A stretch of DNA of 64,000 nt, from assembly GCF_010015445.1 (NCBI RefSeq), contig NC_053115.1:4232576-4296575 (forward strand), read 5' to 3'. The stretch is from Perca fluviatilis (taxonomy: Eukaryota; Chordata; Actinopteri; Perciformes; Percidae). Positions 49,590-62,946 of this stretch are shown one piece after another; position 1 is the first letter of the stretch; the number at the start of each line of letters is the position of its first letter. A program made the position numbers and the translations under genes. The notes below the pieces were generated by a model. That model searched no databases. It was not told where the DNA came from and was given only the letters and a program-made list of their open reading frames with translations.

Positions 49590-50989
49590 GTAAGTCAAGT
49601 TTTTTGGAAGACAGTGATGAGTGAGTGTAATCCATATCTTAGCGCAGTGAAGACTCCTGGCAGTTCCAGAGCCGAGGAGTCGCTACAGAAAAGATGCTAC
49701 GCATAGTTGTTTATCAATTTAAAGCACCACTTGAGCCATTCATGTAGGCTAGGGACAAAAACTTACGAAATTGTCGTGCATGAGTTTGCGTACGATATTA
49801 TATGAACCCGTTCATGAGAATGTGTTGGCTAAGTTATGACCAGGAAAAACCCTTTTGGAAATGTGGTATTGCTCTGCAGGTGCGCTGGACTGTAACTGAA
49901 AAAAATCCTATAGCTATTGATAGCAATGCACTTTATACATGGCATTTGAGCATATTACCATAAAAAATAGAATAACAACACAGATTTTTTATTTGCCTTT
50001 TTGGCTTGAGAAAGACTCCCAGCCTTCCTTTCAGAAAGGTTTGGCAACATTGGTAGTTGCTGGGAGCGTCTTGACAGTCTAATAGCCGGGGGTCTAGAGA
50101 GTCACTGGTGTTGATAAAAAACCCAGTCAACAGCCTGCAGATTTATTACGGTCATCTGCTTTAGAGCTGTAAAACATAAGTTATTGCCCCTTTAAGAAAA
50201 AGATACACAACTAAGGAAATAGCTGACTATAATTCTCAGTAGCAGCCCCCACTGGATCCGCTGTGCCTCCACAACCACTGTGTGCAATCCAGATTCAAGG
50301 CCCCAGACAGTCCCCTGAGAAAAACTGCAATCAAAATGCCAGTCACACTCCCAGGCACTGACAGAAAGCATGGTCGCGGGAGATGCTTCACACAATCTGG
50401 ACTGCTCGTGGCTGTCCGTGTCTTCATTTCCACAGAATCTCTTTCAGCTCTAGCATCTAGCAGACTCTCTGTGTCGAGGTACTCTGCATGTGCTCAGTAA
50501 ATGCAAGACAAAAGTTTCCATCTCTTAACCGATAATTGCACTTCTTCCTCTGGTATATACAATAGTAAACACTTAGATTATGCGATTTAGAAAAATATGA
50601 CTCTGATCTGAAATCTGGAAAAACAGAGCACGTACACGAAGCTTAAAAGACACGTCTTCGCAGGGCTCCAGAGCACACGCGACCAAAAATCTGTCAAGTG
50701 CGAGTAAACATTTTCATATTGACCGGCGCAGTGGACTTCTGGCTCGCCCGACAATTGAGATATCGCAGCGCACTGCAGGATTTCTTAAAAGTGGTTAGAA
50801 ATGCTGTCCCACTGCTATGTGTTTGATTAGAAACACAAGAGGATGCCAGTTTAGTTCTGTACACTTTATTTATAACTGTCACACAGTTAGCACACACTTT
50901 TAGTTAAAGTAAGGGATAATTAATGAATGAATTAGTAAATTAATATCTAACCTGGTAGCATTATGTACATAATAATAAGATGTGATCCA
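49590..50989. other. fbln2 intron 2, no exon found
   Basis: Includes a stretch (49755-49850) sharing gcgtacgatatta/gaacccgttcatga with 29495-29565. Nothing resembling fibulin-2 domains was found here or up to 64000. Confidence 0.5.
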
Positions 50990-51512
50990 TTAGAATCTGA
51001 TCATTCTTCGTTATTGTAGAGCTGTTGAGATTAATCGTGTACTACCAGTTTTTCTCTTCACATCTACTTGCGCACGTCCGAGGAAAAAAACAACTGACAC
51101 AGTGTAGCTAACTGGCTGGTAGCATGCAGCCAAACACACAGCGTAACGTAGCTTAGCAGTAGCCTGCAGTGGCTCTTTTCCAGAAGCCATATGGCCACTG
51201 TCGGAGTCGGAGATGACGAAGAAACAACAGAACTGGGAAAAATCTCCTGCTTCCCTGAAGTCACCGGTTTGACAACATTTTTCCTTCCCTATGAGTGAGT
51301 TATGGAAACAAACAATGAAAGTAAAGCATGTGGCTCCAACTACACTTCATGGTGCATTCATGTTCACCTCGTTAATGGTGCATTGGAGAAACTCAAACAG
51401 TTGTGAAGTACATCTAGTGGCTTATATTGGGGCATTGCCAGCAATGCTGAAAAGAAAATGTTTTATTCAAAACTTTAAATTGTGACCTTGAAATCGAATC
51501 GTGACACCCCTA
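50990..51512. mobile_element. hAT-like element fragment, one end preserved
   Basis: Ends gaatcgtgacaccccta at about 51511. The segment 51050-51190 (gcgcacgtccgagg...gcagtggctcttttcc) has a second copy at 52595-52710. Confidence 0.55.
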
Positions 51513-52549
51513 GATATTACTGAAAGGAATGAGAGCAACAAAATGTCCAACTTGTGCTAAACCATTGTTTTCCTTTGAGCACTCAAGATAAAGTTTTTAT
51601 TGCCAGGGACCTACTATTCCATACATTGTATGAGAAGTTCCTTCGTCGCCTGCTTCATCAGCTCAGCGATGCTAACAAATCAGTCCCAGTAAAAGGCAGA
51701 GAGAGGACATTCCTTTGTGACACAAACCAAAGAGTTAATCACTGTGATCGATCTTAGAGAGACTCTGATGTCTTTAAGAAAAACTCATCCTGTCCATAAC
51801 TCCTGTCCCAGCACGGCCGTGTCACCCGGGTCTGTGTGCCTCCGATCCAGTTTCTAATTCTAAAAAAAAAAAATCTAATTATCACAATAAAAAGCATGCA
51901 GATGACTATTTTTATATTACAAAATAAACAGACAAGTTAGAGTCACTAAAGCCATTTGCAGTTTGTCCTTGGCTCTGCCGGCTGCAATTAAAGCCTAAAG
52001 GCTGGTTTTATCACCTAAATGCTTCCTCCAACACCAGTGTTGATTAGGGACATTCACATTTGATTATTTATGACTACCTCAAAATGGCAAATATATTAGA
52101 GTTGGAGGTTGAGAAGGAGAAGGGTAATTTTGGGACTGAGACAATATTTTAATGTTTTTTTTATTCAGCGACAATTAAAGCAGTAGACATTTTTCCACAA
52201 CTGAAAGTCAGTTTCCTTATTTTTATATCATTAATTACAGTACAACCATGGTGATTCAACAAATAGCTATGTCCCTGAAAGCTTTTTTTGTTTTCTGTTA
52301 TTAACACTAGCTGGGAGTTAGGTCTTTGAAAAGGCTTGTGGTGCACAGAAGAAGTGATGAATTTAATGTTTCCGAGTTGTCTGGAATAAGTGGGTAGTTA
52401 GCGTGATTAGCGTTAGCTGCTTTGTGCTATGCTGCTATGAATCTATCTCTCTGTTTCTGTCCTTAGTTTTTCATCAGGGTTGCTTTCCGACTTGCATGAT
52501 ACATGCTCCTGCGATTTGATCAGCACCTCATACAAAATTAAGGGGCATG

Positions 52550-52720
52550 AATATATATATATATATTTATTTATTTATTTATTAGAGGTTAGATTTTTGC
52601 GCACATCCGAAGAAAAAAATCAGGCACAGCGTAGCTTACCGGCTAGTAGAATGAAGCTAAAAACACAGGGTAACGTTAGCTTACCGTTAGCCTGCAGCTG
52701 CTCTTTTCCTGTTGGAAAAA
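52550..52720. repeat. AT-rich simple repeat followed by a repeat copy
   Basis: (AT)n and (ttta)n at 52550-52582, then a copy of the 51050-51190 segment. Confidence 0.6.
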
Positions 52721-53715
52721 AAAACGTTAAAATTTTAGTAGAAAAACGACTAACGTTACATTTTCAGAATTTCAGAACTTGGTACCGAAGTATTGGTTCT
52801 CATGACGATAAAAGCGCGAATGGCAGTAGAGTGTAGAGGCTACTATTAGTTTAGGTTAACGAAGTTAACGGAATTTCTTTTTGAGTGAATTGGCAAACGA
52901 GAATTGTAAAATGTGGACAATAACACAAAAGACACCGTTGTGTCTTGCTTCTTCCGGCCAAATTTTGCAGGCGGGTAAGTGACGCGCTCCTGGCACTGGC
53001 GGCATGGAGGGGCATCGTTCATCTGCATGTACTGCCCGCGCTGCAGTGAAACAGAGCTGGTGGTTGAAAAGTTGACCTTCTTAATCAGAGCAATCCCATA
53101 GGAACGTAGCAGAGAACTTATCAACCACGAACTAACACAATCTAAGACTCTGTCTGTCGATGTCCTACAAATCAGGGGCATCCAGCTGGACTCGCCGCCT
53201 CTCAACAACTCACGAAAATCTTTTAAACAGACGGGCGTCGATCTAAAATGAAGACAGATTTAGCAACTGCAGCTTATTTCACGTATAAAATGTTTTCAGA
53301 ACCACATTTAGGTGAACTATTTTTATAAGATGAGCAAAAATTTCTAAAGGATCCGCCATGTTGGTTTGTTTTGAAATCCGGGAGTAGACAGCCCACAAAT
53401 GAAGCGTTCATCCAATCAGCTGCCGCCATCAGTCAGTGGTCATTGAAGAGAAATTGATTCGCCCATCAAACGGCCAATGCTGGGAAACGGGGCGATCCCT
53501 GCTTTCAAAAAACGCCCCAGTGGACGCGTACCATGAGAATATCAACTAATAATAATCACTGCATTATAAATAATGTTGGATTACTATCCCTTATTGCTCG
53601 GTTTTTGGTGTAAAGCATATGTAATTATGCATTTTAAACAAAAAATGAAGCATTTAATAACTGATTTGAATGTCGTTTAGCATGGCAATGGTCGAAGCTT
53701 CGAAGTATTCGGGTA
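52721..53715. other. fbln2 intron 2, no gene recognised
   Basis: Repeat-like sequence without bounded ends. The open frame at 52846-53208 on the - strand has no recognisable domain. Confidence 0.4.
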
Positions 53716-54194
53716 TCAGTATCAGTATTCCTGATCTGGCGAGCTCCAGATTTCCACTCCCAGATCAGTCTGGCATCTTGAGACAGAGAAAATTTGGAGC
53801 CGTTCGCCAAATGACCGACCAATCAGCGTTGGTTTTGAGGCGGGTTTAGGTGTGACGCAACGAGAAGTGACTGTTCAGTCTAAACAACGTGGCGGCTTCC
53901 ACGGATGAGATGAGCGTAGCTATCGCAGCAAGTTTTATCCGAATTAGAAAGTATTCCTTCATTGAAAGAAGAGCAAAAAAACTGCACTGGAAGATGTTTT
54001 TGCCCTTCTCCCGACTGGTTTCAGCAAGAGTTTGATCTGATTGGTTGATTTGGCCTGTCTATCACCAACATAGGTGGTGATAGACAGATGGTTTATCCAA
54101 TCATTTCACCCCTTCCCAAAAGTTCTCCAACGGAAAGTTCCCAGATGGATATGCCGAGCAAATGCGAAGTGATTCATCTGGTGGAGTCAGGTTA
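53716..54194 (+). mobile_element. 9-bp-TSD element, diverged RecQ-like helicase fragment
   Basis: Flanked by attcgggta at 53707-53715 and 54195-54203 (perfect). At about 53965-54040 the + strand reads S-L-K-E-E-Q-K, a frameshift, then T-A-L-E-D-V-F-A-L-L-P-T-G-F-S-K-S-L-I. The Walker A second Gly is Ser. The left end is diverged; the right end is gtggagtcaggtta. Confidence 0.75.
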
Positions 54195-55059
54195 ATTCGG
54201 GTAAGCCCTAGACTTAAACTTAACATGCCAAAATATGACAAGTATATTACATTTTTACCCAGAACTTTATTCTTAGCAGGAAGGGAAAAACTGACCCCAT
54301 AATAGGAGTGGGCATTAGGGAATAGAGAATTTAATTAAGTTCAGTATAGTAATAGAAACTCTTTGTGTGTTTGTGTGCGAGCCAACGTAGAAAACTGACT
54401 TGGCATTTAGAGGAAAACAGCAGTGTTTGCCTGTTGCAGTGACACATTCCAGGAATAGTCATTTACTGCGATGAATAAACTCAGCCCCACTGCGGCAGGC
54501 ACATCCAAAACAAACACACATCAGTTTCTTCCAGATGGTTGTGTAATCATCTCTCATTATATGAAATGATTTCAATGCAGCATTTTGTTTTGAACTTTTA
54601 GATCATTCATCCGCTCTTTCTGCTCTCTCAAACAAAGCAGTTTTCTAGTTTTCAGCTTCATTGGATCTATATATCTCGAGATGACTTTGGTGATTTTCCG
54701 TTCCAGGATTACGTGCTTATTTGGGTTTAGGATGCTCCACAATTTCATGGGTTTAAGAAATCAATTAAATACAATTTCAACACATTATCATAGAGAACTA
54801 ATCCTGACATCACACCTGAGCTAGGTTCTGTAACTCAGTGAAATATCTCCTCAAGGCTTTCTTTCGTCAGTCTTTCAGACACATTTTCCCGGGGGTTTTC
54901 TATCTATTACAGGTCAAACGGTACATATATTCATCCCACATCGTTCGGCGGAGGATGTTCTGTTCTGTACATGACTTTCTGCAGTTTGGTACCTGAACAA
55001 AACATGTCAGTGAGACAGTTTTTGTCTGTTAGTCCGGTTAGGTGTCGGGGCATTGTCAG

Positions 55060-55228
55060 TTTTACAAATGAGGAACAAGAGCTGGAAGAGCCTCTGATGC
55101 CATTTAGATCTGTTGTTTGGGAGCATTATGGGTTTCCAGTAAGTTACAGCATCACTAGACAAAGAGTGGCTGAAAAATGTTGTGCTAACATTGTTCAACC
55201 AAAGTTGGGTATGTCTTATGAAAACTAA
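55060..55228 (+). pseudogene. BED-finger relic of an hAT/ZBED-type transposase
   Basis: The frame contains F-R-S-V-V-W-E-H-Y-G-F-P-V-S-Y, the aromatic core that starts BED fingers. The cysteine/histidine part that should follow is not preserved, and the frame ends at 55228. Confidence 0.55.
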
Positions 55229-55481
55229 AACTGAACACCACCTGAAACGGTCATTTTGCCTTTTATCAACTTGGACCCTATTTTCCCAAGCATTGGTGTC
55301 CAAGTGACTAATGTGAACAAAAATATTTAAAAATTGATCCAGTATTGAGCGAGACTGCTGTAACCGGCAGCCGCCAACCGGGCTGAAATGTAATCAGATA
55401 TGGCAAATGGCTTTTGATAGTTTTATTTTGTTTCTGTCGATTTTGAATAAAGTGTTTTACGATGATAAAATTACTGTTTAT

Positions 55482-56642
55482 TTAAAGTGCTCATATTATG
55501 CTCATTTTCAGGTTCATAATTGTATTTAGCGGGTGTACCAGAATGGGTTTATGTGGTTTAATTTTCAGAAAACACCATATTTTGGTTGTACTGCACATTG
55601 CTGCAGCTCCTATTTTCACCCTGTATGTTGAGCTCTGTTTTAGCCATAGACAGTATATATAAGAATGGACCAACAGATCCCGTTGCTCTGGACGGAGACC
55701 AGTGAAGGATATTAGAAGCAATTTTCCGGTGATTGCTAGCTTTACTGAGCAGCCTCCAACTGACAGAGACAACGTAAATGTGACGTGAGCAACCTGTCTG
55801 AAAGTGTGAAGTCTTCTGGTAGCTGTGCCGAGAGAAATCTCAATCATTCCCAATCTTACAGAGACGGAGAGCGTAGGTATATGTAAGGAGATAACATAGG
55901 CACAGGCTAATTATTGATCACTAAAATGCTAGTTAACATTAGTCATTAAACTTAAACAGCCCATGTAAGTCCAAACTGCCTGTGAGCTTCTCCTGTACTA
56001 TACGGTAATTCCTCTACTGTGTGACAGTAAGTCTCGTGGTTATGACACAATCGTTAGCCTATTTTTAGAAAAACGTCTGCTACGGAGCCATAACGTGAGG
56101 TACAAGGTAATGGAGCCTTTTATACATTGTCGTGTTTCTTTAGAACTAAACAACGGACAAATAGAGTCTTTAAACGCTTCAGATGTAAAGTTATTCGCTG
56201 TCAAGTGACGTCAAAATTAATGCTAGTCAGTGGGATGCTAACGGGAGGTGATCTCTTTGTAGCATCAAAATGGCGCCATAGGAGGTTCGAGTTCTGAAGC
56301 GAAGCTTACCCCCTTGGTTTTAGCTACAGAGTGAGACATCTCACTTCTGTTCCACCTTTTGTATGGAGTCGCACATGCTCAGTAAGTACTGCTAGCTTGT
56401 CAGTTGCAGAGCATGAGGGAGTGCCACGCTAGCAGCTAGGCGAGCATTATAACGTGTGTTACAAAGTGATGCACGTTTGGAGCTATTTGGAGCAGTTTGT
56501 GAAGAGTATTTTCTGTTGGAGATGGTAAGTCCCTTTGGGGTAGACTTTGGGCTTTTTCACTTTGTAAACCTATGACGTGCACAAAAAGATATATAACACA
56601 ATAAAGGAAAGGGGAAAAGCCAAAAAACATCTTACGCTTTAA
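55482..56642. mobile_element. piggyBac-like MITE hosting a 672-bp MITE
   Basis: TTAA at 55482-55485 and 56639-56642. The left end aagtgctcatattatg is homologous to 38366-39560. Contains the insertion 55645-56316. Confidence 0.82.
55645..56316 (+). mobile_element. 672-bp MITE, third copy, perfect 8-bp TSD
   Basis: Flanked by gttttagc at 55637-55644 and 56317-56324. Same family and orientation as 45101-45770. Confidence 0.87.
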
Positions 56643-56890
56643 GAAAAAGGTCTATCTCTGTAGGGTTCCTTTCCGTAATGTTGTCAGACACTTAAAATAA
56701 TAATCCGAGCACGTGAGTGGTAAATCCATCACTTGTAGTTTAAGTAAATTAAAGGTGCGCATTACCCATTAACGTTACATTGTAGCTTGTCTCGCTGCTG
56801 CGACCGCAGCGGTCTCTCTTAATACTGGACCTATTTCAAAGATTGTTGTTCCCATCAGTCACTTGAAAAAAAGAGTCCAGTTATCCTTTA

Positions 56891-58996
56891 ATGCAGAGGT
56901 TTTCAAAGATACTGCTGCGGTGAAATGTGTGCGGGTGTTTGGGAAGTTAGTTATTGTAGTTTGGCCCACTTACTGCTTACAGTCAATTCATGATTTGTCC
57001 TACCATGTCTTTCGCCATGTAAGTCTATGAAAAGAAGTCCGTTTGGGCCAGAGGGCATCACGTGACAGGCTGGGAGTTGCAATTTGGAGTTGCAAATGTT
57101 GCAGTTCCAACATTTGGCCGCTATGTTCAATTTGCTTTAAAAGCCCGGCTTGGGGGCCTGATCTAGCCTTTGTAGATTGATCTTTGCCAGATCAAGCTAT
57201 TGAGGTAAAGAGGAAAACCTTTAAATGAAGTCAGCGAGGCTCAGCAGATGGCACAAATCATCAGGCTCTCTAATAGTGTTGCTGCCAGTATTGACTTGAC
57301 CGAGGCAGGGTGTCAGTAACTCGAAGGCAAACAGACCAAAGGGACACAGTCCCAGTTATTTACAATGTCAGTGGAAGCTACGTCTGCTTAGTAGCTCCAA
57401 GATAAACGACCCTCAGGTGTTCTACGTCTGCGATGTCTCCAAACCCCCATGCACAAGATCTTCAACTGCCCTGAGGTTGTTTTTCTCATGTGAAGCCTTC
57501 TATGAAAGCAGTGTTACACATGATAGATGGGGTTATGGGCTCCGACCCCTTGTTTTTCTGATTGGGCCATTAGTGGGTGGCCCCGCCCCCTGTACATAAG
57601 GAAGGCTGGGAGACAGGGATCTCTCTCAGTCAGACTGAAGCCACCCTTGCACCAGGGTGTCTTTCCTTCTGTTGTGTTTATTTCTTTTGAGGATGGAGGT
57701 CTGGTAGTCTAGTTTTCGCAGCTTTGTTTCTTTATTAGTTTAGACACAATTTTGATAGTTTAGAGGGGGGGGGGAGTTCTGGGCCCTTTGTCAGTTGGCC
57801 CAGGCTTCTTCCCTTCTTTTGTCATTTTTGGCCAGACCTCCAGACTCCCATAGTTTTGGTAAAAATCTTAATTTATGTGAATACAATTACTTTACTTTAA
57901 CTAATCCTCGGGTAAGGTGTTCTTTAATATGTCGATGGTCACCGTTAGGTTGGGTTTGTTGGTTGTGGCCGTGTCTGACTGTTTCTGTTGTTGCCTTGGG
58001 GAGTCAGTATGTTCTACCATCCTGCTGTACCTGGATAATACCGCTGTTATGAAGGTCCACTCCTCTGCACACTCGGGCCCGGTGTCAGCCCGACCTCCTG
58101 TATGACCCCAATCACCAAAATAATACCGCATTCTCTGCAGCTAAGCTTATAGACCGCACAGATGACTACTGAGAAATATGGGCCCCTGAAGATTTCACAT
58201 TGCAGTATGCTGGTGTTGTACTGTAGTGCATGGTGCACGAGCCTAAAGGTTGTGCCAATGTTTAAATGGTGGTCCAGTAAAGAAAAAACCTGATCCTAGC
58301 TTGGACTGATCCTATTTGTATCATTGTAATAACACTGTACTTCCGTATTTCCACTGCCTCCAGCATTTTTCCTCGGCTCTGAATGGAATAAAGCTCAGCT
58401 CTGAGTGGAAGATCAGAGACGTTTTTTTTGTTGTTGCTATTGTTATTCCCAACAATGGAGAGAAGGTCTTTTAAGATGTCAGCATTAAAAACAATTGTCA
58501 TAGATATCGGGAATAATGGATGATAATGATTCTCATCTGCTGTTACATTTCTTGCATATAACTCAGCTTGGTGGCTTTCTTTTACATATCTTAAGTGGAT
58601 CTGGGAAAGCTTTCGCCTATCGGCGCGCTATCTCCCGCTTTGTTCTCAGCCAGAGAATTTGTCAGAGCCATTTTGCTCTGCGGCAAGAAGCAAACCGTCT
58701 AAATGAAGCAGATGATGATGTAGAGTGGGTCCCTCATCTGTCAGCAGGGTTGTTTCTCCTTATCTCTGAATGTGGAGAAATAGCTAGGCCATGAGCACGG
58801 GCTGCATATTTTTGTTATGACCCCCGTCACGTTTGCTTTTAATGCCAGCTGTAAAGTGGAGCATCAGACGGCTAATCATGCGGAAAAACTGCATTTCTTT
58901 TTGTTTGTTGGACTTAAGCGTGAGACAGAGTCAACAACTGCTTGGATGTACTGCTGTCGAGTACAAAAAAAATCTTTGTTTCTTCTTGAGGAGGAG
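56891..58996. other. fbln2 intron 2, no gene recognised
   Basis: The stretch around 57514-57900 (ccccgccccctgtacataagg, later a g-run) has a promoter-like look and could be an LTR remnant, but no paired ends were found. Confidence 0.35.
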
Positions 58997-59830
58997 TAGC
59001 CTGACGTGGTCATACTCAGATTCTAGTCAGAATATGAGTCTGAAACCGCTCCATTGGGCTGTGATTATGGGGTGTGTTCCAACCGAACCAGGAAAAAAAA
59101 TGCCTCTGCATTCATTGGATAGACCTACATCCAATCAGAGCAACGGAACTCAACTCAGCTGTCAACAGAACTCAACACTGTGTATCGTCTCCATAGCAAC
59201 CACTCTTTGCACAATGCATTCGTTCTAACTTCCGACTTTTAGACCTTTTTGAAGCTGGATATATCATTTGTTGCGTGTAAATATAAATGTGGATAACGTT
59301 AGTGATAGTGACATGCTTGCTACAGTCGCATTTCAAGATGATAAATCGGCGAAAACACGTTTTATTTCTCTGATTCACGGCTTTGTTCTAGCGCTAGGCG
59401 CTCCCTCTCTTCAGTCTCTCTCTATGTCTCTCCACCATATAACGCTCTCTCTCTTTCAGTCTCTCTCTATCTCTCTCCACCATATAACGCGCCTCTCTCT
59501 TCAGTCTCTCTCCATCTCGCTCCACCATATAACGCTACAATGCTTTCGGCAGTTGTTGAGGCTCCTCGCTGAGGGTTTTTAAAATGAATGCGCTGTCGAT
59601 ATCTTCTGTAACAGACGCGATGGTGGAATCTACACATCTCAACAAATTCAACCCAAGCGTTCTTTGGTGACGTGGTTGATTCTGTTACTGTTGATCATCT
59701 GTCCGACAATCTGATTGGTCCGAACAGATCCTGTTCGGGCAATAATTTCTTCTCAACGGAGCGACTCCAGACCGAACTTCCCGACCTCGAATTTTGTGGG
59801 CGGGGCTAAGTTCGGCTGGCATCCAGGCTA
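58997..59830. mobile_element. 834-bp DNA element with perfect 9-bp TSD
   Basis: Inverted ends tagcctg and caggcta, flanked by gaggaggag at 58988-58996 and 59831-59839 (perfect). No helicase fragment was seen in it. Confidence 0.82.
59403..59537. repeat. 45-bp minisatellite, three units
   Basis: ccaccatataacgc recurs at a 45-base spacing (59432, 59477, 59522), preceded by ct-rich sequence in each unit. Confidence 0.85.
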
Positions 59831-60639
59831 GAGGAGGAGTGGAGATAATTATGGAAACTAATCGTAATCAAGGAAACAATCCCTTTTGTAATAACAGTTT
59901 TGGAGGAGAGCATGGGGAACAGTCAGATGTTGAGGCTTCAGAAGCAGAGCTCTGTGTTTTGCTGCCAAAGGAGTCTGAACTGAAGGAGGAATCAATATGA
60001 GACAAGGAAAATTAATATACCGTGATGTACACCGTTAGACCATGCCTCCACAACAGATAAGTGAGGCATGAAAAATAAATGTAGCTTTGTAGTTTTGGTG
60101 AACTGGCCCTTTAAACCTTCATTATCAAGAGAATATATTATAGCTCACCATACATACGTACACTGAAAAGTGCTATGTAGTAAGTTAGTAACCTGTGTAA
60201 TCTGATTTCATTGTCAAAAGGAATCAAGCCTGACCAGTCTTTAAATAAAGAAGTGAGAATACTATACTTTACTGTGCAGTGGGGTTACTTAACATACAGA
60301 GCTTAAAAATTACTTAGTAACCCAGGTGGCATTTCACAGACGCTGAAAGGAAAATGTTGAGGAATTCGGCACTGCACCAAAGGGCCTCACAACTCTCCAT
60401 GAATTGTGAATAATTTCATAACATTGCAAAAGTCTTATAAAGCAGCTGTGGAAAGTAATTTGTATGGATATCAGGCAGAAACTGTGTGTTGGTTGTACTT
60501 CAATAGCAGTATGGATGAGTAGTCTGATGTATTTTGATTACTGTTTTTCACTACCTCAGAGCTTAAAAATGTCTTCAACGTTCTGCACACCAAGCTAGCG
60601 CCAGCTTTAGCTGGTAACTAAGGAATAGTCTGCCGATTT

Positions 60640-62215
60640 TCACAAACAGCGCCAGTACTTGAAGGTCCGCGTTTAGTGCCGGCAAAGCTCCGCAGGATGA
60701 CTCGCTTCTCAAGGCTTAAAAGTTGACGACTTACCCTTTCGGACGCAGCGACGGCGGCTCTGCAAAATAGTCTCAGGAGGAAACTTGTTTTGATGGAACA
60801 TTTGAACCCGCAAAAGAAAACGCCACATACAATATTAACTGAACTGTTCACACAATACTGTAATGTGAGCTATTTAAATGACCTGGATACATGGTTAAAC
60901 GTCATTGGGTCTTACCAGCGTATCACAGATAGGTCTGGGACAATTTGTCATCGATTACGTAAATACGTCGCCAAAAATAATTTGCGTCAATAAATAAAAT
61001 AAATAAATAAAACTTGCGTGCAAATTAATTAATGTAATGTGGAACTAATCTAATGTGGAACTATTGTTGGATACGCAGGTTCTAGGGACACCTAAACTGT
61101 AGCTCCGCCTTAGCTCTGAAGCTAGCCGAGCTCCTCTGGCTACATGCAGTTTTTTGTCAGGTCGGCGGTCCAGTGAGTCAGAGTCAGAGATCGCAGCACG
61201 AAAGAACGAGTATGGCGAGTGGTGGCGACCCACAAGAGTTCCCCGCTGGCCTCTTTAAGATCGCAAGTTTGGTAAAACTTCGAGACTGTACGGCTGGAGC
61301 CTCCCGTGTCATGTCCTCTCGTCTCATGCCGTCCCCGCCTCGGGAAATGTCGGTCTTCGGGTCAGTCCCAGTAGTAGGCTACAGGCGAGAGCGTGGTGGA
61401 TAAGACGAGGACTGTGTGTCAGCGTTGTTCAGCAGTTGTTGGGTATGTGAGTGGAAATACATCTAACATGCTAACGCATATCCAACGCCATCACCCAGAT
61501 GTGCCAATCACTGGAACGAGACAAAAACAACTGTCCAACTTCTCCTCTCTACAGTGCTTAACCAGCCTTTAGATACAAATAATTAAAGTTAAATTGAAGG
61601 GAGAAGTGCTTGGATGTTAAACAAGAGCTTATTCATTATTTTACCTACTGTTAAAAAAAAGCAAATCCAGGTTAATCTCTCATACACTACTCTTTTTGCA
61701 CTTTGTTTACTTTAAGTTTTATTTTTGTATTCCTCCTGAAAGTGACTGTATTTTGTGGTTGGATTGATCGCCTACATCTGGCTTCAGGTTGCACTACAAA
61801 TTAATTTTACTCAAACTGTGCAGTGTTAAACAATTTTCTAAAAATAGAGATTTGAACCTTATTGATTGTTTTGTGTAAATTGTTAATAATTGAGCAATGG
61901 GAAAATAATCGCTAATTGAAAAAATAATTGTTAGATCAATCGAAAAATGAATCGTTAGATTAGTCGACTAATCGAAAAAATAATCGCTAGATTAATCGTT
62001 TAAAAAATAATCGTTTGGGACAGCCCTAATCACCGAGTGTATTTTGTCCTCCGCAATCCCACCAATCGGTCCCAAAACATCCCAGTTAGAGAGAAAATGC
62101 CCTAAACATATTATTTGTAAATCTTTCCAATCATTACCCGAAAGAACCAAACATTCCTGCCTTGTTGCAGGGTTTCAGCCTTTATCCCGGAAATGTACTT
62201 CTGTTGATCCAGACT
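60640..62215. mobile_element. Decayed DNA element split by an hAT-like insertion
   Basis: 60640-60929 and 62029-62215 together align with 33180-33540 plus the later part near 33830 of the decayed element at 33043-33845. Confidence 0.6.
60930..62028 (+). mobile_element. hAT-like element with BED-finger transposase relic
   Basis: Ends taggtctgggac and gggacagcccta, with flanks atcacaga (60922-60929) and atcaccga (62029-62036) matching at 7 of 8. At about 61399-61500 the + strand reads V-C-Q-R-C-S-A-V-V-G-Y and N-M-L-T-H-I-Q-R-H-H-P, a C-x2-C...H-x3-H-H BED zinc finger. The catalytic region is missing. Confidence 0.85.
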
Positions 62216-62516
62216 CTCCAGGCTGTGATCACAGGCTATAGCCTGTCAGTTGAAATCCTGTATAAGCGACAGGTGATTCCAGCGCTAAAACCTGCTCTAA
62301 CTGGCAGATGTGGCCTCTGGCAGGAAGCATCTGGACCAAAACCTCCGCCATAAAAATAGTTTCTTCCCCACAACTTCCCCCCCCCCCACCCCTAGTCACT
62401 ACACACACTAATCTCCATCCTGGACTATATGCACACAGTGCTTAAACTACAGCTATTTTGTATATGTATTTGTCTCTGTATTTATTGTTTTGTTTTTTGA
62501 TTAATGTTTAATGTTG

Positions 62517-62946
62517 CGCTGTGGAGGAGAGTCTGGCTAGTCCACACAGCAATCCAGGATGGGGGGAAAAAAACGTGCCCTGCTTTATTGGCATTTCAGC
62601 AAACCAATCCCTATCGCCATGGGTGGCGCTAAGCGCCACGCAGAGCCACGGTGCCTCTGCAAAATAGCCTCAGCAAGGAACTTGTTTTGGTGGAACATGT
62701 AGGTTTTAGTCGTGAAACAGAAACCTCAGATTGGACAGATAGTCTAGCTAGCTGTCTGGATTTACCCTGCAGAGATCTGAGGAGCAGTTAACCATAGTCC
62801 TCACAAATCCACCGGAGGTTAGAACGCCAACACAAAGGAAAGTGGAAGTTAACGGACATCCGGCTTAAAGGAGGTGCATGAATCCGGCCAAATTTCCGGG
62901 GTCACCTGAGCAAAATTCCGGAAGTGTAACGTCGTGGATATAGTCT
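62517..62946 (-). mobile_element. Partial copy of the 3404-3836 element
   Basis: Reverse-complement relative of 3404-3836 (shared gagatctgaggagcagttaa, ccaccggaggttagaacgcc). The left end is truncated inside the gcgctgtggagg segment, so no TSD can be tested. Confidence 0.75.

Larger units (their letters stand above)
55240..56890. repeat. Dispersed repeat split by a piggyBac-like MITE
   Basis: The pieces 55240-55481 and 56643-56890 correspond to a continuous copy at about 5560-6060 in the hdac11 intron (shared gattgttgttcccatcagtc). Confidence 0.65.

Noticed and set aside
44711..51512. Matching hAT-like ends that could define one 6.8-kb element spanning the fbln2 exon
   Set aside because: The conserved fbln2 exon lies between them, so they are more likely two independent family fragments.
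57514..58100. Possible solo LTR (promoter-like motifs, g-run)
   Set aside because: No TG...CA ends with matching target duplication and no primer-binding site or polypurine tract pair could be found.
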